A stretch of DNA of 64,000 nucleotides, taken from the NCBI GenBank assembly GCA_037447655.1, contig JBBHKE010001701.1, forward strand, positions 1 through 64,000, given 5' to 3'. The position numbers and the translations under genes were made by a program. Origin of the DNA: Zygnema cylindricum (Eukaryota > Streptophyta > Zygnematophyceae > Zygnematales > Zygnemataceae). The notes under the pieces are model-generated. The model searched no databases, had not been told where the DNA came from, and worked only from the letters and a program-made list of their open reading frames with translations. Shown one piece after another: positions 55,204 through 64,000 of this stretch (position 1 is its first letter; each line of letters starts with the position of its first letter).

Positions 55204-58200
55204 CTCCCCTTATTTTCTAGTCAATCTTTAATTTCAGACTGCACTTCTCCCTGCAAAAAATTAGCTTAGGGGAAGGAACAGGTTTGGTCATCATATCTGC
55301 TACCATCTCACTATCTGGTCTGTACTCTAAACTAGTTATTTTGTTTTCTACTTTCTCTCTAACAAAGCTGAGTCTGATGTCCAGTGTTTGGCTTTAAAAT
55401 GATGTTTAGGATTGGCAGAAATAGCGATTGCTGCTTGATGGTCACAAAATATTTTCTGCAAACCACACTTAAGGAGACCAAGCTCACCAAGCAAAGTCTT
55501 GACCCACATCAATTCTTTTACAGCAGAACAAGAGGCCATGTACTTAGCCCCCATGGTGGACTGAGCAATAACCTTTTGATGTTTGCTACTCCAACAATAA
55601 GCCCCATCACCCACACATAATATATATCCTGAAGTACATCTCCTCATCGGAGCATCACCATAACTGACATCACTCCAAGTAATGATGTCAGTATTCTCCC
55701 CACCCAAATGCAACCATAGATCTCTAGCTCCTATCAAATATCTAAGGACCCTCTTCGACGCCTCCCAATCCCTCTTAGTGGGAGCATTAAGACTTCTACT
55801 CAGCACTCCTACAGCTGAAGCTAAATCCGGTCGGGTACAATTCATCAAATAGATTATGCTTCCCACTACTTGCCTGTAACGAATAGTTTGCATGAACTTC
55901 AGTTCTTCAGGACTTAATTCCTCTTCTAAGACTATGACTCCTTCTTCCTCACTCCCCTCACTTCCCCTCTTTAACTCCATTGGAGTTGTACAACTATAAG
56001 CCTTATCCATCTACAAATTTTCCAACATGTTCCCTATTGCTTCCTTTTGAGTCAATCTTATAATCTTTCTTTCTCAGTCTTTTTCTGCATAAATTCCCAA
56101 AATATATTTTGCCTCCCCCATATCCTTCATTTCAAATCTCCCTTTAAGATCGGTATTCAGTTTATTAATTTTTTCCATTGATTTACTTAAAACAAGCAAA
56201 TCATCAACATAAATTGCAATAATATAACACCTTCTTCATCTTCAAAAACATAGATTGAGTGATCTGAGCTGATCCGGATATATCCCAGGCCGGTAAGAAA
56301 CTCATCAAGCTTCTTATTCAATTGTCAAGGCGCCTGTTTAAAACCGTAAAGAGATTAAATTTGTCGGCATACCTTACTCTCCTCTCCTTCCTCCAGAAAT
56401 CCTTCGGGTTGTCGCATGAAGATCTCCTCTTCCAATTCTCCATGCAAAAAGGTTGTCTTGATGTCCATCTGGTGCACTTCCATGTCTTGCGCTGCTGCGA
56501 GACTGAGAAGTATGCGGACGGAGGGAAATCTGACGACTAGGGCAAAGGTTTCCTCGTAGTCAATTCCCTCATATTGTGTAAATCCCTTTGCCACTAATCT
56601 GGCCTTGTAGCGCTCGATTGTGTTATCTGGGTTTAGTTTTAATTTGAAAACCCACTTACAACCGATTGGTTTTCAGTTAGGTGGACAATCCACCAGCTCC
56701 CAAGTGTCGGCTGCCATAATTGAGGCCATCTCCTCATTGATGGCTGTCTTCCATCGGTTTCTTTCTGACACATCATCGCCTCTCTATAAGTATGAGGTTC
56801 ATCTTGATGAGATAGTTTAGTTACCTTGTAATTAACCTGATTTTCTTGCAATCTTTTCCTGCTTCTCCTCCCCCCCTCAAAATTTGAGGCCGGAATAGAT
56901 GGTTCTCGTGGATTCTTTCGAACAATCTCGGCTTCTCCCCTATCTCTTGATTCCGAATCAGTTTCCACCACGTCTTCCGCTTCGGGTAGAGTTTTCACTG
57001 GAGTTTCCACAGCCGAGTCTTTTTTGGTCTGATTTGTACCTTCAATAATGTCATATTCTCTAAAACTTGGATAGTTAGGAAGCTCAAAGTCATCGGAATT
57101 TTCTGACTCAAATCTGATTTTTACTGACTTTGTATATTTGAAGGGTTCCACAGACTTTCTTTTATCCATAACTACTAGATGCTTTACTAAGATTAATCTT
57201 CCCTTTTTAGATCATAAACTCTATATCCTTTAACATCCTCTTCATATCCTAATAAGTATCCCGGTTTTCCTTTAAGATCTAGCTTCCAATTGGACCGATC
57301 AGTATCTAGACTGAATACTTGACTGCCGAAAACCTTTAAGTGAGATATGTCTGGTTTCCGACCTGTCCATCTCTCATAAGATGTTTGATCTTTTATAGCT
57401 GAAGTAAAAACTCTGTTTTTGAGGTAATTAGCACTGTTCATTGCTTTTGCCCAAAACCTTTTTCCTATCTTCTTATCTGACAACATACCTCTTGCACTAT
57501 CACTTAGTGTTCTTTTTAACCTTTCAGCTACCCCATTCTGTTCCGGGTTTTCTGGAACTGTCTTTTGGTGTTGGACCCCATCTTCCCTCAGAAAATCCTC
57601 AAACTGGTTTGAAGTATACTCTCCACCATTGTCACTCCGTATTCTATTGATTCAAGTTTCATGGAGTTTTTCGCTCCATGCTTTATATTGTCTAAAACAA
57701 TTTTGAGCTTCGGACTTGTTTTTCAAAAAATACACTCGGGATTACCGAGACCAATCATCAATGATAGTCATCATAAATCTCTTCCCCCCCGGTGAGGGTA
57801 CTTTAGCCGGTCCCCAAATATCTGTGTGTACTAGATCTATAATTTTTTCTCCCTTATGGGTGGCTGTTTTAGGAAAGGGTAATATGTGTGCTTTACCTTT
57901 AGCACATCCACTACAATCACTTATATTATCACTCTCACTGAATTGAATCCCTTCCACCACTCCCATCTTTTTCATCTCTCTTAACTTATCTAGATTCACA
58001 TACCAAAGCCTCTTATGCCACATCATAATATCATGAACACCAGCATAATAAAGTTTCTTCTTTCATTACTTAAAACCAACCTAAACATCCCATGGCTACC
58101 TTTCTCAGCAATGAAATAGACATCCTCCTCAAAAATAGCAGTAAATGTTGTTCATAGCCATTTTCAGCCATGAATGTACCCTCGGAAGCACCACAGACTA

Positions 58201-58943
58201 ACCCAAAACAGCCTACTTTGAGTCCACTCAGAATTCTAAAAATTAATTAAACCAAGCTGAAACAACTCAAACAGATAGTTTCTAGGCCACTTAGTATTCC
58301 CACCAAATTTCATATAATAATACCAAACCAGATAATTACAACACTCAGTCAAAGTGCAGAAAAACAGCCTGCCAGAACTTTGATAAATCTGACCAACTTC
58401 ACAATGAAGCCCCAAGCAAATCAGACACACAATAGGTCTTCAAATTTGCCACAATATTACCCACACAAGGGGGAACACACATGCAAAATTCCAGATAATT
58501 CTGTTTATAAAACTGAGAGCAATTTTTAGATGAAATTCCCAAAAAAGAACTGAAACAGTTTCTGTCCAAAAAGTTCCCTTAGTCTAGAAATGACTAAGTC
58601 CTACAAATATACACTACAGCTTACTACTAACTGTACGGAGGCATACAAGCCGTGCGTAATCAATCAACTACCTCTATTAATGTGAGTGTACCTAAGATCT
58701 ACACTAATAATTAAATACACAGGACAAAACATTGTTAAATATTTACACATCATACGAATTCCGTCAAACGAATCACGATCGTCCAAAATAAATATCATGT
58801 GATGGACGCGATTTCACATCCCTCACCAAACTGACGGCGCTGCCGTCCGTAGCTCCGGTGGCGTCCAATTCATCACATGTTGACCGTCGCGTTATGTTTC
58901 GTACGACCGACGTACAATTTAAATCATTTCGAATGTTAATCAT

Positions 58944-58962
58944 CGGATCGCTTCGCGATCCG
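58944..58962. other. CGGATCGC-TTC-GCGATCCG hairpin in LTR-B
   Basis: A perfect 8-bp stem with a 3-base loop. The same hairpin is at 63884-63900 (shorter on one side) and, inverted with one change, at 15046-15060 in the 13943-15246 LTR, each followed by a CCGCCGTCCATTTCT-type block and TTCGCGTCACTT. Confidence 0.7.
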
Positions 58963-59063
58963 CCGTCCATTTCTCCAACACATTCAACACTTCCGTCTAT
59001 GTTTCTTCGCGTCACTTGAAGTCCAATTCCGTACGTTCAATACTCTTAGTACTTAGTACGCAA

Positions 59064-59283
59064 GCTGCTATGGCTACGATGTAACCAGCGCAGCATGGCA
59101 GCACAATATCTTTTTCATACATGCTGCTATGTCTGCGGTGTGACCAGCGCAGCATGGCAGCATAGCAATGTAAGCTGCTATGGGTGCGATGTGACCAGCC
59201 CAACATGGCAGCACAATATCTTTTTCATACATGCTGCTATGTCAGCGGTGTGACCAGCGCAGCATGGCAGCATAGCAATGTGA
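59064..59283 (+). repeat. Two 110-bp tandem units at the LTR-B right end
   Basis: Units 59064-59173 and 59174-59283. Each holds two half-units of the form GCTGCTATG...GTGACCAGCGCAGCATGGCAGC, whose ends are inverted copies (GCTGCYATG / CATGGCAGC). The repeat also begins at 63980 in the second LTR-B and is cut by the window end. Confidence 0.85.
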
Positions 59284-60546
59284 TATAGAGCAGACTAAAG
59301 GTTTCCAAAAACCAACAGTGGTGACTATCCTCCCATCACCGTACTCTATCTCTACACTGGGAATATATCTTATCTTAGTGAACAGGTGCCTATCTTTACA
59401 CATGTGAATGGAGGCACCTAAATCTACAATCCAACTTGATTCACCTTTCAATCCACCGTAAGCACATTTCTGCCTTCGTGGAATTTCGACCTCGTTTTTC
59501 GCCTCCAACTCCTCATCTAAAAGGAGCTCATCGTCCTCGTCCTCGGAATCCGCCTCATGTACCTGTGTCACAAGGGCCTTTTTCTTTCCTCTCGGGGTAC
59601 CAATGGTGTGCCCCTCCTTTAACCAAAGCTTGGTTAGCTTAGTGCACTCTGCCATATAGTGCCCAAGTTTCATAAAAAAATGACATAAACCTTTGGGAGC
59701 CCTTGGTTCGAACTCGTCGGTCTGATTTTTCTGCTCCCTCCCCCCATAGTTTCCGACTGGTTTCCAGGAAACCTTGTTCCTCCAATCGGTCGCAGTTGCT
59801 AAGGCTTGGCCACTCTTTCCTCTCTTTCGGATCTTAATCATATTCTTCCGAACGAGAATCATCCCTACCACTAAGTTCCATATCCACTTTGAGTCTGGCA
59901 AGTCCTACACAAGGTTGACTATGTTCTCGAACTCATCGGATAACTTCATCAGTAAACAGTTAACCTTTTGTTTTCACTAAAATCCTTTCCCGCACTCTCT
60001 AGCTCCATGAAGAGTGTAGCAAGCTCATTGCAAAAATCCAACATCTTCCCCCCTTTGTATACATACTCCTTAACTTTCTGATCAACCAACTGTTGTTGGT
60101 GAATCGTACCACTTCGGTACATCTCTATGAGAGTCATCCAAAGATCGGATGCCCTTTCTACCTGCAAATGAGGACATGCAAGTCCTTGAGTGAGATGGCG
60201 TAGGATGAACTGTTTTGGCGCCATATTGTTGAAGTCCCAAGTTTCAGTATCATTCTCCTCGTTCCTCGGAAAAGGTGAAATGAATGCCAAACCAGTTGCT
60301 ATTGGTGTGGTCGCATCTTTCTCCTTTCCTTTGTCCACCACCTCTCCTTCTTTTGTTTCCTCCGTTGAAGGTGGATTCTCTTTCCTGGTGAATCTGCTTC
60401 CTCCAAACCCTGGAGGAATTCCAATACTTGATGGACGCCCCAACCGTCCACTCACTATCTCCCAAAACCTTTTTTCGCATAAAGCTCCTATCATCATACT
60501 TTCCCAATATATGAAGCCAGTTCCAATAAAGATTGGTACCTTAGAG

Positions 60547-60561
60547 GGTGGGCCCATAACC
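60547..60561 (-). other. E4 primer-binding site, half-tRNA-iMet type
   Basis: The plus strand reads GGTGGGCCCATAACC immediately outside the E4 5' LTR, identical to E1. The site is translated as VMGPP in the gag frame that starts at 60581. Confidence 0.85.
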
Positions 60562-61581
60562 TGAAACTCTGAGACATCCATAAGTCCTCAGAGTGGACAG
60601 CTTCCAAGAAGCCTCTAAGATAATCCTGACCCCTTTGTGTTTCAGCAAAAACAACTGCCACCGTGGCAGACAAAAAACTCTGACCACCTGCACCCCTGTG
60701 AAGGTAAGACTCCCCTGAGTCGATAGCAAAAAGAATCTCTGAATTTGCTCCCCTGATTAGTAAGTTATGGAGGGTCAAAGTTCTATCTTCTAATTTTTCT
60801 AAGTCCTATCTCTCTCATAGACTCTATCAACTGATGTACGGAACCAATCAGATTTCTCCTCCGTACCCAAAAGTACAGCTGCTGGTGTACTTTATGTACG
60901 AACACTGTACGACATGGCCTAAATGTCCACACGTGGTATGTCCGGATTCGCTCCTTAAATCTTCGGAGATGCCGCGCTCCAATGTCATTCCGCCACGTGT
61001 CATCCGATGTGGCGATGTCCAAAAACCGCCGAAATCTTCTTTCGCGATCTCGGCGCTAATTCTGGCCGTCCGATTAAATTCACATTTAATTGTAGCCGGA
61101 ATAAATACCTGCGCGGTATTCGTTTCGCTAAAGAAATTAATGCGCGGTATTGATTTCTTATCCGTTCTGAAATCCGTACTTTTACATTACGGGATCTATG
61201 TATCCCGTAAACAATTACAGTTAAATGAATTGTTTACGTATTTATGTTTATATTATTATCATACCATATAGTACTTAACACTACTCTAGACTTAAAGACT
61301 AAGGCTACCGGCTACCAGCTGTCTGCCGGCCGGTAGGTACCAGGTTCAAATCTTGTGGCCAGTACATATCTTTTAGTAAATAAAACCTCTAACTAATATA
61401 AATTTCCCGTAAACCTCAGGATAGCCTAGGTAGCCATGGCTCTAGCTCCCTCTCCAATTTCTCAGTGATTGCGACAAGTTTGAGAGTTTGGAGAGAGGAG
61501 TTAGAGGTAGACTGCCCCGGATTCTTTCTATACTTCTTTTTAGACCTAGAAAATACTTAAAATGGACCATTAATTTCTACA
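60562..61581 (-). repeat. E4 5' LTR
   Basis: 1020 bp, TGAAACTCTGAGAC to TTAATTTCTACA on the plus strand. It has CACGTG near 60994 (GCCACGTGTCATCCGATGTGG), and a plus-strand tRNA-like module with AAAGACTAAGGCTACCGG (61294-61311) and GGTTCAAATC (61343-61352). Confidence 0.9.
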
Positions 61582-61586
61582 CGTCC

Positions 61587-63001
61587 AAGTAGTTTTTTTG
61601 TTGAATATAAAACATTTATAAGGTTTTCAATGCTAAAAATCGCTTAAGTGTAGGTCAAAGTGGGCGAAGTTCAATTACAAACATTTAGAACATAACCTAA
61701 ACAAACGTGACCACGGAAATCCCCTCCAAAACAAAATAAGGCAACAAAAATAATCACATTTAACTTGGGCATTATCTTATACTTCTTGTCACATTTTGTC
61801 GTGATGTGTTGCGACTAAAGGTAAAGAACAGTCTCAATTTTATCGCGAAATGACTCAAATCAATAATTATAAAGTCGCGTTCGTCATGATATATATGCAT
61901 TCAATAAACATTGCTAAACTAATCAATCAAAATCACCATGAGTCGTTTCGTTGAATAAACGTGCACAAATATACTACGGAATGGACATATATAAATACAA
62001 AATGTATATAGTGGCAAATACAAGCTTTTTGAAAAAAATTAACATAATTACCTTGCAATGGTATAACAAATCAAAAAGTTTTACTATAATTCATAAAAAT
62101 GTAGTACAAATTAAGGTTATTAATTAAAGTTGCAACTACTATGCTTAAATCATTAGTTTACTTTTGAAAAAGTTTGAGAGCAAACATTTCTAATTTATAA
62201 AAATAGTACACATTATATAAAATATATAATAATTAATCATATTTCATTACCCCACTTGATTAGCTATAACAATATGCACATGTAAACAGAATATCAAATA
62301 AAAAGAAACAAAAAAACAAAAAAAATGGTACAACATCAATTGTCCATGTAATAACAATAATTTGATGTGATGATAAATTTGACTCGTAATTTAAAGTTGT
62401 CAACAAACTTTTGCCTCTTGTCTATTTTAAATAGCTAAAAATAAACTTTTGTTAATCTGTTATTATTAATCGTTATTATTTAGTATTAAGTTTTTTTGTT
62501 AAAAAATAGACAAACAATGACATAAATGAGACTAATATAATGTAGAACTAAATTCACATTTTACAAAATCATATTGTTTATTCAAATAATAAACGTAAAC
62601 TAAATGATAACTTGGAGTTTATAATTTCATCGTAAAACATCATTGTCATATTATAAATGTATAATCTAGGATATAAACTTACACAATTTTTTGTTTCTAT
62701 ATAATAATCACAACTCTATGAAATTTATTTCACTCATAATGATATCAATTTTAAACCTAATCGACAAACAAATGTTAAAATGTTTTTCCTTTAAATAATC
62801 ATGTAAACGTTATGATGTTTTGAATTTATTAGATATTAGATTATTTAAAGCCAGTTAAAAACCTTAATATTTTAACATGTGAATTTTTATGATTGTTGAA
62901 TCCACAATTATTACACGAATACAAACGTTAATTTACTTTACCATTGTAAAAACCCCCCTTAATATAAACAGTTGTACGATTTATTCCCCTCTCGGATCAT
63001 A
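61587..63001. other. Very AT-rich DNA, no gene seen
   Basis: Long A- and T-runs with no open frame or splice-linked exon that could be supported, and no recognisable repeat other than short AT words. Confidence 0.6.
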
Positions 63002-64000
63002 TGTTGTTAATAGCCATTTTCAGCCATGAATTACCCTCGGAAGAACCACAGACTACCCCAAAACAGCCTCCTTTGATTCCACTCAGAATTCTATAGAATA
63101 ACCAAACCCAGCTGAAACTACTCAATCAAAGAGTTCCTAGGCCACTTAGTATTCCCACCAATTTTCATATAACAATACTAAACCGAATAATCACAATACT
63201 CAGTCAAAGTTGCAGAAAAACAGCCTGCCAGACCTTTGATAAATATGACCAACTTCACAATGAAGCCCCAAGCAAATCAGACTTACAATAGGTCTGCAAA
63301 TTCGCCACAAAATTTCCAATACAAATAGGAACACACATGCAAAATTTCAGATAATTCTGCCAATAAAACTGAGAGCAATTCTCAGATGAAAATCCCAAAA
63401 AGGAGCAGAATGGTTCCTAAGTCAAAAATGAGTAAGTCCTACAAATATACACTACAGCTTACTACTAACTATACGGAGGCATACCAGCCGTTCGTAATCA
63501 ATCAACTACCTCTATTAATGTGAGTGTACCTGAAACCTACATTAATAATTAAGACACAGGACAAAACATCGTTAAATATTTACAAGTCTTACTAATTCCG
63601 TCAATCGAATCGGGACCGTCCAAAATAAGTATCTTATGACGGACGTGATTTCGCGTCCCTCACCAAACTGACGGCGCCGCCGTCCGTAGCCCTTTTTTCG
63701 CATACTTGATGTCATGTCACACGGTCACACAATCACTTGACGAACTGATGCCACCTCACCAAAATTAATCCATACACGTGGCGTCTTTTCCACTCAATGC
63801 CTCTCACGCAACTTTTAGTTTGAATCCCTTTCGTCATCATTATGATTCGTACTTACAGTGTACCTTTCAACAATATTCCAAATCGGATCGCTTCGCGATC
63901 TGCCGTTCATTTGACTTACGTTTGTTCGCGCCACTCAATTAGATTCGTACGTCTCAATACACTTAGTACCTAGTACACAAGCTGCTATGACTGCGTTGTG
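63002..64000. mobile_element. Second LTR-B copy, cut by the window end
   Basis: TGTTGTTAATAGCCATTTTC, CAGCCATGAATTACCCTCGG and so on align with 58146 onward in the same order, including CACTACAGCTTACTACTAAC, the GATCGCTTCGCGATC hairpin (63886-63900) and the start of the GCTGCTATG repeat (63981). Relative to the first copy it has an extra segment near 63692-63830 with a CACGTG word. It is either a solo LTR or the first LTR of an element continuing beyond 64000. Confidence 0.75.

Larger units (their letters stand above)
58146..59317. mobile_element. LTR-B: inserted LTR of another copia family within E4
   Basis: About 1172 bp with ends TGTTGTTCATAGCC...AAAAACCAACA. It replaces roughly 160 bases of the E4 protease region, since the E4 frame jumps from DGRIVTT to FTAIFEEDVYF, and no matching target duplication is present (GTAAA left, GTGGT right). 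A closely related copy starts at 63002. It shares its right-hand blocks with the solo LTR at 13943-15246. No coding region. Confidence 0.75.
55218..60581 (-). pseudogene. E4 gag-pol, broken
   Basis: Gag starts at 60581 inside the LTR (MDVSEFQVMGPPSKVPIF; YWESMMIGALCEKRFWEIVS) and loses frame near 59949. The next block (59242-59901) has a knuckle mutated at one Cys (CHFFMKLGHYMAEC) and a protease motif WIVDLGAS (Ser of DSG lost). After the LTR insertion come EEDVYFIAEKGS, GAG-pre-integrase and integrase (57742-58026, MMWHKRLWYVNLDKL, HTDIWGPAKV; 57193-57486). An acidic linker follows (56639-57169), then RT (56355-56594, FTQYEGIDYEETFALVVRF; YVDD near 56200) and RNase H (55348-56010, CTRPDLASAVGVLSRSL, CDHQAAIAISANPKHHFKAK). 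A 1-base deletion in KH(M)DIR near 55380 shifts the last part. It is not functional. Confidence 0.9.
54152..61581 (-). mobile_element. E4: decayed Ty1/copia element, E3 lineage
   Basis: Bounded by LTRs 54152-55203 and 60562-61581 and flanked by the duplication CGTCC (54147-54151 and 61582-61586). The minus-strand LTR starts TGTAGAAATTAATGG and ends GAGTTTCA in the right copy. The polypurine tract is at 55204-55220 and the primer site at 60547-60561. The gag-pol order is complete but broken by stops, frameshifts and an inserted LTR of another family at 58146-59317. It is closer to E3 than to E1 throughout. Confidence 0.92.

Overview
This is a nuclear window from a plant-lineage (streptophyte) eukaryote. 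The evidence is spliced genes with GT-AG introns, a plant-type EGF/GT47 exostosin-like gene related to Arabidopsis ExAD, an eIF3l gene with a plant-type C-terminus, telobox and G-box promoter words, and several families of Ty1/copia LTR retrotransposons. The species cannot be fixed from the sequence. Nothing is specifically flowering-plant, and a bryophyte, lycophyte, fern or charophyte would all fit.

Layout. (1) 0.9-5.3 kb: E1, a minus-strand LTR element with near-identical LTRs and a CGAGC target duplication. It encodes Gag plus a second ORF that looks like a pol gene collapsed by in-frame deletions. (2) 5.5-6.2 kb: a long polypurine tract; then gene-poor DNA with a 28-bp minisatellite (8.4-8.8 kb) and a solo LTR (12.0-12.8 kb). 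(3) 13.6-27.8 kb: a nested stack. A terminal-inverted-repeat (TIR) element was split by the old minus-strand copia element E2 (13721-27661, duplication GGATT). E2 in turn holds a solo LTR, a complete but decayed plus-strand copia element E3 (17569-23911) and a small TIR element. (4) 29.2-49.1 kb: the gene island. It has a minus-strand six-exon DxD glycosyltransferase (29242-33065), a minus-strand seven-exon eIF3l (36942-41869), and a plus-strand ExAD/GT47-like gene (43627-48863). The last lacks its catalytic exons and is followed by a 10-N gap at 49147-49156. (5) 49.2-54.1 kb: AT-rich, with nested TIR elements. (6) 54.2-61.6 kb: E4, a decayed minus-strand copia element with duplication CGTCC, interrupted by an LTR of another family (58146-59317). 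A second copy of that LTR starts at 63002 and runs off the window.

How the parts relate. The two glycosyltransferase genes predict single-pass type II (Golgi-type) proteins acting on cell-wall or glycoprotein sugars, and both carry dense G-box (CACGTG) clusters. eIF3l is a housekeeping translation gene with a telobox just upstream. E1, E3 and E4 belong to one lineage. They share a primer site matching the anticodon arm of initiator tRNA-Met (half-tRNA priming, as in Drosophila copia). Their Gag reading frame starts inside the LTR and translates the primer site. Their LTRs hold an antisense tRNA-like module with A-box and B-box words. The most unusual observations are the antisense tRNA-like modules, the translated half-tRNA primer site, and the collapsed but open pol ORF of E1.
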